DNA of 52,763 bases from NCBI GenBank assembly GCA_910592005.1, contig CAJVPP010000072.1, positions 1 to 52,763 on the forward strand, read 5' to 3'. The position numbers and the translations under genes were made by a program. This document shows positions 1 through 12,600 of the stretch, piece by piece (position 1 is the first letter of the stretch; each line of letters opens with the position of its first letter). This DNA comes from Funneliformis mosseae (taxonomy: Eukaryota; Glomeromycota; Glomeromycetes; Glomerales; Glomeraceae). The notes beneath the pieces were generated by a model, which ran no database searches, was not told the origin of the DNA, and saw only the letters and a list, made by a program, of their open reading frames with translations.

Positions 1-300
1 TGCTGAATTGAGATTAATTTTAGGCTGATTTATGGTTATTTAAGTTCTGAATTGATGCCGAATGATGCTGAATTGAGGTCAATTTTAAGCTGATTTATGT
101 TATTTAAGTTTCGAATTAATGCCGAATAATGCTGAATTAAGGTCAATTTTAGGCTGAATGGCCATGTCCGATCAGCATCTATCGGCATCTGAATTGTTGC
201 TGAATTGAAGCCAGTTTTAGGCTGATTTATGGTTGAATTTAAATTTTGAATAGCCATGTCCGATTGGGATCGATCGGCATCTATTAGCATCTGTTTGTGC
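1..300. repeat. Imperfect ~65-bp tandem repeat with GATCGGCAT words
   Basis: Units start with TGCTGAATTG or a close variant at positions 1, 66 and 130, giving periods of 65 and 64 bp; a fourth, more diverged copy starts near 195. Each unit carries TTTTAGGCTGATTTA. Copies three and four also contain GATCGGCAT-like palindromic words. The array runs off the left edge, so its size is unknown. From about 300 to 400 the inverted form (AAATCAGCCTAAAATCAGC and TTTTAGGCCGATTTGG) continues. The reiterated palindromic word resembles the subterminal arrays of the hAT-like elements further right. Confidence 0.75.
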
Positions 301-409
301 CAATCGAAAAATATGGCAAATCGGCCATAAATAGTATCAAAATCAGCCTAAAATCAGCTATTTGATTTTAGGCCGATTTGGACTATTTCGACTAGTGTTG
401 GTTCTAGAT

Positions 410-1005
410 AGATTGGATGGACTGGCCACTCTATAGCTTTTAGAATAACTTTTACGATCTGGCTAAACTTTTGTGGCCATAATATTATCCTCCTTGTCTA
501 ATGTTGTATCTTTTGGATTAATTAATATTATATCTTTCAGATCCACTTCACGTATCTTCCCCTTGATGACAGCTTCCAACATTTTCTTTAAATATTTAAC
601 TTGTAAATCAAAAGCATGTTGTTCTAGAATTAAGAAAAAAAAGGAAAATAAATAAGAAAAAAAAGTACATGTAGATTGGAAAGATGCATTGTCGATTATT
701 AAATAAATTAATTATTATGCTGATTAATATCTGATTCATCTTTCTTTCCCTTTTCTATTAGTTCATCTCCCTATGATTTGGAATCATCTGATATATCATC
801 CCATTTTTTGCTTAATCTCAAAATTTCTTCTCCTAGAATCTCTTTCACTCTTTGAACCTTTTTCCTTTGGACCTCTTTCGTTCTCTCAACTTCTTTTCTT
901 AGAACTTTTTTCAGTATTTGAGCTCCTTTCTTTTGGACTTCTTTTGCTCTCTGAATTTTTTCCTTTGGAACTTCAATGTTTGAATCTGACGATTTTAACG
1001 AAAAA
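410..1005 (-). pseudogene. Decayed coiled-coil protein fragment (mobile-element type)
   Basis: The real coding strand is minus. Read from about 1005 down, it gives a Lys/Glu/Arg-rich coiled coil with repeated heptads of the type VQKKGAQILKKV and VERTKEVQRKK, then an acidic stretch, an interruption of about 100 bp, and a second block containing LEQHAFDLQVKYLKKMLEA and IREVDLKDIILINPKDTT. The second block begins just after TTCTAG, a plausible intron acceptor, although no clear GT donor is visible. In-frame stops are present (for example after IMATKV). I do not recognise the family. The style, with a long charged coil followed by a short conserved tail, is common among repeated genes of this kind of genome. 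Confidence 0.5.
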
Positions 1006-1551
1006 CTATGATGATATTGGTAACAATATAGGTAACAATATAATTTTTATAGAATATTTAGAATATTCGTATTTTCTTTGGATATAATAAATCAACAACT
1101 ATTAATAATAAAATATATTACTAATTATACTTTAAGTTTTCTTATAAAGATGCAACTGACTCTTTCTATCTTTACTTAATGACCTATTACATCATCCTAA
1201 ACGCGAGTGATGATGCATGATATTAGTTGGGTATGTGTTAGTTTGATAATTTTTAGTGTGTATTTTAGTTGAATACATGTTATTATATAAAAAAAATCTT
1301 AGAGAGAAAAAATCCAGAAATAATAGTTTAATTGATTTTACTTTTATTTTGATTGATTGATTGATTAATGATAATTTTACTTTTTTTTATTTTTTTTTAT
1401 GATAATTTTACTTTTATAATCTATAGTTTATTTAATGTACTGATTTGAAAAGTTTAATAAAAATTTGTAATTAAATTAAAACACGTTAATAAAAATTCTT
1501 TTTTCTTATAAATGTTGATTTGTTTTAAATGATATCGATATTGTCATATTA
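1006..1551. other. AT-rich spacer, no feature seen
   Basis: I see no open frame or RNA signature in this stretch. It contains short GATT iterations (about 1354-1366) and poly-T runs. Confidence 0.5.
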
Positions 1552-4500
1552 AGAATGCTTAAATATACAGTAAGAAGCTCTAATAAACAAATTCAAATAA
1601 AAAATAATCAACCGGTAAAATTGGCAACATCAAGACAACTAGTTGAATGTAACTTTGAAGAATGTAATAGTAAAGAGGTCGACCTAAGAATAAAAAAAGG
1701 CATATTAAATTAGAAGAATAACTTAAAAACTGTCTTGCCAAACAAAATCGACCTATTAAAAAGCATAAATTTGAAAAAATCTGAGTTGTAAAAACACTTC
1801 AAAATGTAAAATTGCTAGTATTTTCTAAGAAAAAGGCTTTGTCAACCTCTAGTTTGTCTTCGTTTAGTTCATCTAATGATGATGGTAATAAGAGAAAAAA
1901 CTGGAAATTGGAGAAACTAAGATCTAGAAAAAGACATAATTAGTTTCATAATACAGATATTTTTAAAACAAACTAGGATAAAAAATACAATCAATTATTT
2001 AGTTCTTCAAGTGAAGAAAAATGGATTTATCAATCGGCTGATAATGAAAGACTAATACTTAAAGAAAAAGAGCCGATTGATAATGAAGAATTTATTTGAA
2101 TAAGGATAATGGGATTCCTTATGATTATTTTTCTGCTCTAAATTTAAATGATATTGATATCAATCTGAATTCTGAACATATTAATATGTCTGCTAACTTT
2201 GATGATCTATGGATTCTTCTTTGGATTTTTAAATATCAAGAAAAATTTCACTTTTTTGACGTAGCAATTGATTCATTAATCAAATTTTTTCGTATTGTTT
2301 TACTCAATACCAATTTAAGGAAGTTTATAAAATTCTCTACTTCAGCATACATGACAAGAAAATTGCTTGAAATCAAAAGGAAGACGAAAGTGTTCACAAT
2401 GTGTTCTGATTGTAACAAATTACATAACATAGAAAACAATAAATAGAATAGATTTAAATGTGATCATGTTGAGTTTCCAACGTATCCAATGTAAAATCAA
2501 TGCAAAGCTTATGGGATGGAAATATTGAAAAAAGTTCTGACTGTGAAAGGACACATCTGGCGTCTAAAGCTTGTGTTTCCCCTACCTAGCTTGAAAGACC
2601 AATTGACTACTATGTATTTATATCTGAGATTTAAGCAGCAACTTCTAAAATGAACAAATCAGAATATAGCAAACGAATTAATATCTTATATATATGAGGG
2701 AAGAATCTGGAGAACATTTCCTTTTTCTCTCAAAGATCAAACTTTTCAGTTTTTTACATCAGAGACCGCAGATTCTCATTTGGGAATCATAATTAACCTC
2801 AATTAATTTTAATCTTTCAAATCTTCTATATATAGCACTGGTGTAATTTATAGAGTAATTTGCAATCTTTCACGTGATATAAGATTTAAAAAGGAAAATA
2901 TGTTAACTTTTGACCTTTTACCAGGATCCAAAGAACTGAAAAAGCATCACATTAATCATTTTCTAGCTCTAATTATAGATGAATTACTAGAATTATAGGA
3001 TAGGTACACTTGCTAGTTTCGATCAAGTTTCCTAATAGAAAGAGAATTCAGTTAGCAGTTATTTGCTGCTTAAATGATATTCTAGCTGCCAGAAAACTAT
3101 GTGGGCACATATCAGCAGTTGCAGCTTGTCACAGATGTTATAAGATAGCTAGTAATGATGAAAGGAAAAGACCTAATTTTGGTAGCTTTGATGATATGGA
3201 CGATTGGTTTAAACAGAAATTTAAAAGAACACCTAAAAAATGCAATGTCTTGGTTACATTGTAAAACAGAAGAAGAAAGAAGGCAACACATTTCATCTAC
3301 CTTAGTTAGATAGTCTGAAATATTACGTTTGCTTTACCATAATCCTATCAGGCATTTAATAGTTGACCCAATGCACTGTTTGTTTCTTAATATAGCTTAA
3401 TGGATAATAAAAAGGCAGTGGATTGATGGTGGTAAAATTACAAAATCTCAGCTTGAAGAAATGGAAAAGAAGGTAAAACAGTTCAAATTACCTATAGACA
3501 TGGGAAGAATACCTTATAAAATAGCAACTGGTGAGGGATTTTCAGGATATACAGCTGACTAGTGAAAAACATTCATAATGATTTATGTGACACTGATTAT
3601 GTGGAATCTTTTGAACAAACATGATTGGAGAATTTTGGCAAATTTTGTTCAAGCCTGTTTTTTATTAACAACATGCATTATTGACAATAATACATTAGAC
3701 GAAATCTACTCCCAGTTGCTGATGGTCGCTCATTTGGTAGAGAGAATTATGGTCCAGCTGTGATAACACTGAACATTCATCTCTCCCTTTATATTACAGA
3801 ATGCTGCCAGGATTATGATCTACTTTACTCATTCTGGTGTTATTTATTCAAGAGAATGAACGGAATATTAGGTAAGTAGCTACACGCTGATTTTTTTTCA
3901 AACAAAGTTATGATATTAATAAATTGTTAACGTTTGCTTTAGGGTCTTTATCTAATAGTGGTCGTAATATTAAGCTAGAATTATTACATATAATAATGCA
4001 GAATTGGCAATTGGATAATTTGATTTCAAATTGGATAGATGATTCAAAACTGGCAAAATGTTTAAATTTGATCAAATCACAACTAACTATAGAGAGTTTA
4101 ATGACTTACGATGAATTTGAATTCAATGAGTTACTTTGATTTTTGAATATTTATCATCTCAACATTGATGATACAATAACAGGCAGAGAGCTGTTTCTTG
4201 AAGTCATGCTCACTCTTACTAAATTGAATGTAACTCTACCAGGAAAAGTTTACGAAATGCTTATAAATTACTATACCAACGTATATGAAACAAATGAACC
4301 GAATTTCGTATTAGTTGCTAATTTGACTAGACATGAAATAAATAGAGAATCAATTTGACTAATTATTATTTTGCCTAATGTAAATTAATTTGGCTGTATC
4401 CGTATTAGTGCTAAAATTTTCAGGTTAACTTTAACACCCAGATATGTAAAGATTTCACATATTTTGGCAAAATTTGTTCAAAATAATAATGTTATAAATA

Positions 4501-4832
4501 CATTTGCAGGACAGGCCCAATATTATTTCGAACATAAAATTAATCTTCTAGATGGTGCAAAAACCTATCATTTAGTTTTTGTTAAATGGTATTTACCAGT
4601 TCAGAGACAATAAATAAGATTTCATTTCTGAATTGAAACTAACGATAATTGCAACTGTAATGTTGAACTGTGAGAAAAAACTTTTTACAGGATTACTAAA
4701 AATAGTAGAGATTGTATAATACCAGTTTATAATATTTATTGCAGATTTATCCCCAGTAATTTTATCATAGGAGTAAGAAACCCTATCAATTACATGGCAG
4801 TTATTCCAATTAATAGATATTTTCATATGTAA
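1552..4832 (+). pseudogene. CACTA-type Tnp2-like transposase, decayed
   Basis: A long Tnp2-type (CACTA/En-Spm) transposase reading can be followed across several stops and shifts. Recognisable blocks in order: a Ser-rich N-terminal region; CSDCNKLHNIENN near 2400; GVIYRVICNLSRDIRFK near 2840-2890; IDELLEL near 2980; AVICCLNDILAARKLCGH and the CHRCYK zinc-type block at 3055-3145; VDPMHCLFLNIA near 3363 (family hallmark DPMHNLFLG); RMNGILG at 3855; NWQLDNLISNW near 4010; and a C-terminal block, RYVKISHILAKFV to VRNPINYMAVIPINRYFHM, ending in TAA at 4830-4832. Stops often sit where Gln or Trp is expected. A canonical intron survives at 3872-3942 (GTAAGT to TTTAG). Non-functional. Confidence 0.85.
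3872..3942 (+). other. Preserved GT-AG intron in the Tnp2 pseudogene
   Basis: The 71-bp intron starts GTAAGTAGC and ends TTTGCTTTAG. Removing it joins KRMNGILG to SLSNSGRNIKLELL in frame, which shows that the ancestor was a spliced eukaryotic gene. Confidence 0.75.
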
Positions 4833-5339
4833 TGAATAACATTTGTCATAATAATAAAGAAATATCTAAAAATAATAAATTGGGTTACTCAATCGAAGCA
4901 TTTGATATTATTCAGAAATAATTTTATATCATTTAGTAAAAAAACTGATTGGTTATCGATTTATAATACATGGTAATTGTAACCAATTATTGTCAGATAA
5001 CCAAAAAGTAATAAATTATCATGTATTCTGAATGATCATCATTTGACCTGTGTTAGAGTTTGCATAAAAAGAATATTGTTTTAAGTTAACCAGTCCAGAA
5101 TAGTGATCATTTTTTCGAAGATTTTTTGATTGAAAGATATTCTAACCATATAAAAAATACATATAGTTAATTTGCTAGAACGTCTTCCACTAGAATTAAT
5201 ACCATTTATTATAAAGGATCTTTCAAACCAGGGTCTAAAAAATTTTCATAGTATAAATAATATATAGGTAAAGGAAATAAATCTTGAATAGTTCAAAAGA
5301 AAGACTCTTTTTGATTTTTAAACTTGATTATTGATTTAA

Positions 5340-6586
5340 GGTAAAAATATGGTAAAGGATCTTATTTGAGATTAAAAGAGTGTAATAAGAGTTTCAGCTA
5401 TAGTGAAGAATTCCTTAAATGCATATTATTAAAAGGAATATCAAATGAAAATAGGATAAAAGTTCTTATGAATAGTTTATAAGAGCTTGGATTAGATGAA
5501 ATAACAAAAGAGCTTAGTCCAAAGCACTGATCACATAATTTTATTTTTTTGTTTAAAGATACAATGTATAATACAAATTATTTATAACGCATATAAATAT
5601 TTTTAATATAGCAGAAGTATTAGAACAAATTTTATATTTCCTATCAGTAGATAAGTTACTTTATCTCATTTTATTTGTTTCTTGATTATTATACAAATGC
5701 AGTACTACTATTCTATAAAAATGCATTGAGCTAAAGGGAAATGAAATAAATGATAAAATTCAATTAAAAAGATTTTTAAAAATAGTATTTAGAAGAGAAA
5801 GAAAATCAGTTTATACAGTAGCTTAAAACTAACTCATCTTAAAATAATATATTACAATTTAATTTTAAATAAAAAAATCAAAGGTATTATATACATTTCT
5901 AAATATAATTCATTTAGACTTTGAAAAAGTACAGACTATACAGATAAAGTTCTAAAATTAATAGTGAAATTATACCCAAATTTGGAATATCTCAATATAT
6001 CTAATTTACGCAAGGTAAAAAATAATATAGATTAGTATGCAATTACGAATTTATGTTATAAATTAAAATATTTAAACATTTCTAACTGTATAGAATTTTC
6101 TGAAATATCAATTTGTAATGTTATTCATTCTTGCCCAAGGCTTCAGCAACTTAACCTTGGCTTTTGTCAAATTACTGATATAACTATTGAAAAAATTTCT
6201 AGATTATATTTTAATTTAAAATATCTTAATTTAAGGGGTATTGTAAAATTAGCAAAAAAGCTGTAGATAAGCTAAATTCAAATATCTACATAGAGAATTT
6301 TGTGAAAACTTTAATATCTTCTAATCTTATTAGAGTGATTAAAAATCATCTTATACAGAATAATGTTGCTAGTAAACATATTTTAGTTCAGACTCTTCAG
6401 AATCTTTTAGGTTTAACTATGTGAAAGCTTAAGTCTGAAAATAATTTGCAGTAATATTCTGATCTAGGGTTGGCTATATCAACAGTCTGGAGCAGTGATT
6501 ATTAGCTCAGAAGATTTTTTGCTAGGCTATAGATTATACGACAAAAAATAAATGAATCATTAGTCAGATCTTATGTGATATATTAA
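5340..6586 (+). pseudogene. Leucine-rich-repeat protein fragment
   Basis: From about 5390 a block reads EEFLKCILLKGISNENRIKV, with LGLDEITKELSPKH further on. From 5931 a ribonuclease-inhibitor-like LRR stretch reads LKLIVKLYPNLEYLNISNL, then LCYKLKYLNISNC, CPRLQQLNLGFCQITD and [13 protein letters not shown]. After a frameshift near 6250 a C-terminal block continues ([51 protein letters not shown]) and ends at 6584-6586. In-frame stops occur at expected Gln or Trp positions. The repeats resemble those of F-box/LRR proteins, but I see no F-box. It lies between the Tnp2 relic and the integrase/gag cluster and may be a captured or nested host-type gene. Confidence 0.6.
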
Positions 6587-6629
6587 TTTTCGCATATATT
6601 TAAAAATAAATATATTAACCTTTAAGCAG

Positions 6630-7510
6630 CAAGGAGAGTGAGCAGACTTCTTTATTTTCACTTAAGAGTTTAAAAATAATAATTATCAAAATGAGTCTCA
6701 ATCTTATTTTCAAAGCCTTCTAGCTATAAGAATCTACTATAGAATTTAAAGCTCTAGCCCAAATTTAAGCTTTTCCTACTATCCAAATATTTAGTATCAA
6801 ATTTGGCATTAAATTACCCTGCAGGATATCAAGAATAAAACAATCTCTTATAGCCTTTCTAGCCCAATTTTAATCTCAAATAATATATCAAAAAAAATAT
6901 ACCATTCTGTTTGAGTTTGAGATGAAACAAGATTGGCAAGAACTGAAGGTTCAAAGCTAAGTTTGTGAAGTCTCTGTAAACCTTCTATATATACTATTAT
7001 TTATGCTATTTTAGAATTAATTTCAAAAGGGATTCATTATCATCTAGCAAAGTAAAAAATTTATACCTGAGCAGACTTCTTTATTTTTATCTAGAAGCTT
7101 AAGAATAATAGTTATTAAAATTTGTAATCCTAACCTTCTCTACTACTAAAATAAATACTTATTAATTTCACTGTTCTAGGGCTCTCAAAATATAGTTTTA
7201 GTATATCAATAAAATTTATATTCTTAGAATGTATCCTAGCTTCTCTTACTTAATAAAAATACTAATTTGTTTTTATGTCTTCATATGCCTTCCCGATTAT
7301 AATTCTAATATAATAAAATTTACATATAATGGGGAGTATTTATAAATCAAGTTATTTTCGCTTGAGAACTTCAAGAATGATGGTTGACAAATAATGTTCT
7401 CTAACTCCTTTTACTTATCAAAATTACTAATTTGTTTTCTTGCCTTTACGCACCTTTCTGATTATAATTCTAATATAATAAAAATTTACATTTAGAAGTA
7501 TAACCTTAAG
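6630..7510 (-). repeat. Direct-repeat region, possibly decayed minus-strand coding
   Basis: GAGCAGACTTCTTTATTTT occurs at about 6640 and 7070 and is followed by related sequence both times; a third diverged copy lies near 7340. A second repeat of about 88 bp occurs at about 7240-7328 and 7408-7496, sharing TACTAATTTGTTTT and GATTATAATTCTAATATAAT. On the minus strand parts read as protein-like sequence (IIFKLLSENKEVCSLSLLL; LLDKNKEVCS). It could be a gene with repeated modules or a subterminal repeat zone of the neighbouring element. I cannot assign a family. Confidence 0.45.
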
Positions 7511-7639
7511 TGAAAAAAAGACTATCATGGTATAAAAAAAATTAGAATAATATAATGTAAAAAACGGTTAGCATGATGTAAAAAAAAATCAGTTAGCAAG
7601 ATATAAATAAATTTTATCAACCAAGATAATCTAATTCTA

Positions 7640-8125
7640 CTAATCTCCAAAAAGGTTAAAACCCATATTCTTACCATCTGAATCATAGATCTGAGCTTTA
7701 GAAATATTACTAGAAGTAATGATTCTAGATTGAAGGGTTGTAATCTCATCACCAGACTCAAAAATTAGAGCTTCAACTTCAGTAACTTCTGATTCTTCAT
7801 CTATAATTAGAGTAATAGTGCTGATCACCCATAGTGCTTTGATCTGCTGTGAACCCTGCTCTCCTGCTTCTTTAATTTTATCTACTAATAGCTCTAAAAG
7901 CAATTAATCAATTTTCATTCAGATTAAATTATCAGCATTAGCTTTAGCCTGAAGCCTATTAAAATATTGGGTTACATAATATGTATCAGAATGCTTTCTA
8001 CAAAGGCTAGGTTCAGAGCTAGTCAGCTTGTCACAAACCTTACAGGGAAAGCAAGGTTTAACTTTTTAATATTCAAAACACCCTTTAGGTTAACGACAAA
8101 TTCGCCTACAGATATATCCAGTCAT
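7640..8125 (-). pseudogene. Cys-rich small ORF of the integrase/gag cluster
   Basis: One continuous minus-strand frame of 162 codons runs from an ATG at 8123-8125 to TAG at 7640-7642. It is interrupted by four stops (two TAA after CRRICR and CFEY; TGA after DNLI; TAA after MKID), each explained by one C-to-T change from CAA or CGA. The N-terminal third is Cys-rich (CRRIC, KGCFEY, KPCFPCKVCDK, SLCRK), suggesting a zinc ribbon. The middle is Ala/Gln-rich, and the C-terminus is acidic and ends MGFNLFGD. No frameshift is seen, so decay has been by point mutation. I do not recognise the family. It is transcribed in the same direction as the integrase upstream of it. Confidence 0.55.
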
Positions 8126-8234
8126 GAGTAAATAATTGCAATAATATTCACCTATTATAGTAATAAAAAATAAATATTTTATTTTAAACGAAAGTTTTTG
8201 CTATATTAATATAAACATTCAATACTTATACAAA

Positions 8235-8645
8235 ATGGTTAATTATAAAGATATTGAATTAGCATTAGTTGAGGTAATTAAAGTAATATATAACTAAGAT
8301 ATAAAAAAATATGATAAAATAGGATTGACATATGTGGGCTATTTGAAAATAATGCAACGTAAAAGGGATTCAGATGATCATTGCAGATATATAGCAAAGC
8401 AATAAATTCTAAATGAGGAAATTTATAATGAAAGAATGGCAGATTTCAAAGACTGGTATAATGAAGAAGTATATCAGAGTCTTAAAAAGTTATACAAATT
8501 ATATCTTTTATTTGCAAACTAAGAAAAAGTTGTGCAAAAAAGATCTATAGAAAAAATAAATGAAATGCTTAAACTTCATGAATTAGAAATTTAATTTGTG
8601 AGCACCCATAATGATGGTAATTCTGTGTCAGGAGGTATGATTTAA
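8235..8645 (+). pseudogene. Small basic ORF convergent with the integrase
   Basis: The frame starts at ATG 8235 (MVNYKDIELALVEVIKVIYN) and runs 137 codons to TAA at 8643-8645. Four internal stops, all TAA, follow VIYN, AKQ, LFAN and LHELEI; Gln (CAA) fits every site. The sequence is Lys/Tyr-rich (DWYNEEVYQSLKKLYKLYL) and probably helical. Its 3' end overlaps the integrase 3' end tail-to-tail by about 55 bp, a compact arrangement suggesting that both belong to one element. Family unknown. Confidence 0.5.
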
Positions 8646-9662
8646 AGCTTCTCTCTTACAAAAAATCTTTTCAGACTATTGCCTCTATTATCTATTAGCC
8701 AGTACAAGATCAACTGTTTTTTATACTAAAGATTCACAAATATGATAAATCTGAGAAGACCAATTGCAATCAGTTACGCATCTTCTCTCACCTTCTAATT
8801 CATCAAGATTAAGTAAATATCTAACTAAGACATCATAGGATAATCTAGGCTCATCAAACCCAATAGGTCCTTTTAGTGGCTTGAAGGCTTTAGCAAATAC
8901 ATGCTCTGTTTTTCAAACTTTAACAGGAGAAATACTTAGAAGTCGAGTTATAAAATTATCAAGTTCTATGAGAAAAATTGGAAGATCTTTTACCCAAGCT
9001 CGACAGCATTCAGTAGGAGGTAATCTTATTTCAATGCTATCTTGAATAAAAAATGTCCACTCTTGTAGTGTACGATTAAATCTCTTAGTAATACCCATAG
9101 ATTCTTTAGAATTAACTATTTGAATTTGGATATCATATTTATTCATTAATATTATAACATTACCTTAGAATTCAACGCCTATATTTACCATTAAAACTTT
9201 AACTTTAGACCAGTCAATTGGGTATATTCGAAATTTAAAAAGTTTTTCAAATCCTTTAGCCACACTAGCAGAGTCATGTTTAGTTAAAGGATAGGTCTAT
9301 TTAGTACAAGTAGCAATATCTACATAATTAAATGTGAATTTATAGGTTTTATTTCCAATTTGATCATAAGACATATAGCATAAATCAGCTTGAATAACTT
9401 CTATAGGTATAGTAATATTACTAAAAGATGCTTGAGGAATATATTTAAGTTAAGGCTTGTAAATCTGATATAAGGCCTGTTTGTTAAGCTAATTTTTTAT
9501 AAAAGCTAAAGCAAATCCATATCTGATATTCTTACAAGCTATTTGCATTTTTTTAGCAGTCTGATAATATCCTTCAGGTCTATAATAAAATTTTTGTAAA
9601 GTAAGATCCCGATCTAAGTCTCGAGCTTTTTGAGGATCAATATAAATAACCAGTTCTCTCAT
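8591..9662 (-). pseudogene. Retroviral-type (rve) integrase, catalytically dead
   Basis: The frame opens at ATG 9660-9662 (MRELVIYIDPQKARDLDRD) and ends near 8591, about 357 codons with one frameshift around 8760. An N-terminal region (KFYYRPEGYYQTAKKMQI) precedes an rve core: QADLCYMSYD supplies the first Asp; the second site reads VNIGVEF, where D-x-G is expected; the third reads SKESMGITKRFN, where the catalytic Glu is expected before RFN. Both losses are single G-to-A changes on the coding strand (Asp to Asn, Glu to Lys). The C-terminal region has EPRLSYDVLVRYLLNLDE, CNWSSQIYHICESL and IIPPDTELPSLWVLTN. In-frame stops fit Gln or Trp. It lies head-to-head with the gag-like ORF starting about 20 bp away. 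Maverick/Polinton integrases are one possible relative. Confidence 0.8.
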
Positions 9663-9680
9663 TCTATTTTATAATCATGA

Positions 9681-12600
9681 AAAAAAAGAATATCATTTTG
9701 CAGACCTCACCCAAGGCAGAAAAGAACATGTGAAGAATATAAAGCTGAGCTGGTGGATGATAACTTATATCTTCGAGATGTATTATAATCAGAGGTAGAA
9801 ATTAATTACCAGAATAAAAGACAAATTAATTAACTAGAATGAGAATATGCCCAATATGAGCAAGAAATCTAGGATCTTAATAAGAAAATAGAACAGCTTG
9901 AGAATACTTTGAAGGAAGAGATAATAGAGCTGAGATCTGAATTCTCTAGCCTAAAAAATCAGTTATATCAAGCTAGAAAGGATGTGTGAGATAAAGATAG
10001 GTATATCTCTAGCTTAGAAAAGCAGTTAGTAAAATCTGAGGAGAAAGTAAAAAAATTGCAATGTCAGATCAAGACTATCTCATCACGAAAAAATTCTCTA
10101 GAACAGGATAATTCTCCAGACTTGTATAATTCTAATAATAATATAGCCACAATCATAGAACTAGCAAATGCTATAGATAGTTATATGGATAATTTAATAA
10201 TGGATAGAGAAATCTTAGCAGATCAAATAAAAAGAGTAACAAGGCAAATTCACTGAAAAGAAAATAATTTGCAATGGGATATATTTCAAGAGTAACAGAG
10301 ACACTATAATGCAGAAGCTGAACATGATAATGAAATTATATGAAGACAACTTGCTGAAGGAGTAGAAGCAAGAGTTATTGGCGATCTTCAGCAATATCAA
10401 ACTAATGCTCAAAACTAGGTAAATAGAATGATAGGTAATATAACAAGAAAGCAAACCCGTATAGGTAGACTGGTACAAGAAAAGTTTACCTTATAACTAT
10501 TATATCAGTAAAATACTCACCACTTACAACGAAGTAGGGGGGATATAGGTTTATTAGAGTATAATTGAGATAGGCTCTATGAGCGATATAAGAAATAGAA
10601 GAATAAGACTCATGATGCTTAGCAGAATATTTTAAATTTGCAGGAACAAATTTTGGCGCTACAGAATAATCCATTAAATCAAATAAACATAGCAGAAATA
10701 CTACAACTATTTTTGACTAGAGTGATAATATCCCTGATTTCTTGCAAAACTTAGATTATACTTGCAAAACTAAGGTGTAGACTCAGCAGATAATGCAGGA
10801 GCTTTAGTAATAGGAAAAAATCAGGCAATAGGGTATTTGAGAGGATGTATGAGAGAAAGAGCCTTAAAATGATTTGATAAAGAAATTATTACAAAGCAGA
10901 ATTAGGAATTAATGAACTTATTTAATAATACAAAACAAGCTAACTTAGTAGCTATAAATGGGTGAAATGCAGGTCAAATAGGAAATCAAGTATTGAATAA
11001 AGCTTTTGGCCAACCAGAAATTGCAATAGTCAAGTTGAGAGCTGTAGAAGGTTCTTAGGATAAAGATTGATGTATAGCTAATGATCATCTTACTAATATT
11101 ATTGTTAATGTATTAAATGCTAACAATGGTACTATGGTGGTTATAGCTAGTATTTATTTTGATCAAGCCATATAGTAGCTAAAAACGAATTTTCCTACAG
11201 TAGAAGAGGAGCTTCGTGATATGATGTATAGAATAATTATAAAGGGAAACATGACTATAGATAAATTATATAAAAAAATAGTACAAACAGGTAGACGAGC
11301 TAACTATAGGCCTAAAGAATTACGTAAAAAGTTCTTAGATACCTTACCACTATCATAGTTTGAAAAAGCTAAGGATATTGATGAACATTTGCCATTAGAT
11401 AAATTAGCTAAAAAGCTTTATGAGATAGAGTTACGCTAAATAACTAGATATAAAAGAGATAAAATATCAGATCTGCTAGTATTTAATTAAATATCTTAGC
11501 AAATATATGAATCCTCGTCTATTTCAGCTTCTTAACAGCAAGGAATTTCTTTAGAAGATATGCAAAAAGCAAATCAAAACGCATTAGCTCAACAAAAAAC
11601 TGAATATCAAACTTTATTAGAAAATCAGAAAGCTGAATTTCAAGTACAGATGGCTCAGCAAAGTAAGAAAACCCCTTCACCAATTCCTCCTAAAAATATG
11701 AAGCAATTACTCGATTCATATGATAGTAATAATCCTTTTGATAAACCTCCTGTATTGCATAAACCAGAAAAATTATGTTCAGCAAGAATAAATAGATTGG
11801 AAAGTATAATAAGTAAAGTTGTGAATACTTTAGGTCAATGATGTGCATTTATGCTTCCAATAGTATAAAATATGATTGGAAGCTTCCAATCCAAATGAAT
11901 TCATTAGAGAATTATGCTTCCAACCCTTCCAAAAGTGCTTCCAAGAGTGTTTCCAATCTTCTAAGTGCACATCACTACTGTAAGTAGTGTTGCAAATTCT
12001 GTAGGTCAATTAAATAATCAATTAGAAAGAATGTCACTTAATGATCAATCTCAAAAGCCTTTTTATTATAGTAATTGTGGATAGGAAGGGCATAAGAAAA
12101 ATAACTATCCTAAATTAAATTCTGTAGCTAAATCAAATTTTACCCAGCGTTATTATCCTCAACTTTTACCTACACAGTCCCAATACATGCCTCTGAATTC
12201 TGATAATGATGAATATGATGGGGATGGTTATGAAGAAGAAATGAAAAAGTGGTATGATCTACCAGTAAAAAAAAAACAGGTAAATAATAAGTTAACTAGT
12301 GATACTAATATAATCTCACTTCTAGAATCCAGCCAGCTGAAAACATATAATGAATTATTTCTAAAATTTTTACTGGCAATGCAAAAAATGTATCAGTCTC
12401 ATATAGTTCAAGAGAAAGAATCAAAATCAGATGAGTGGTTTTCATCATTACAATATCTGAATGCTAAAATAGATGATTTAACAATCTCTAATTTTTTTTT
12501 AGATAATGCAAGTAAGTTCAGAAGAGTAAATGATGCAATAATTAATGACTTTGAGTGGAAAACTGATAAGCCATCTGACTTTGCAATAAAAAGTAACTCC

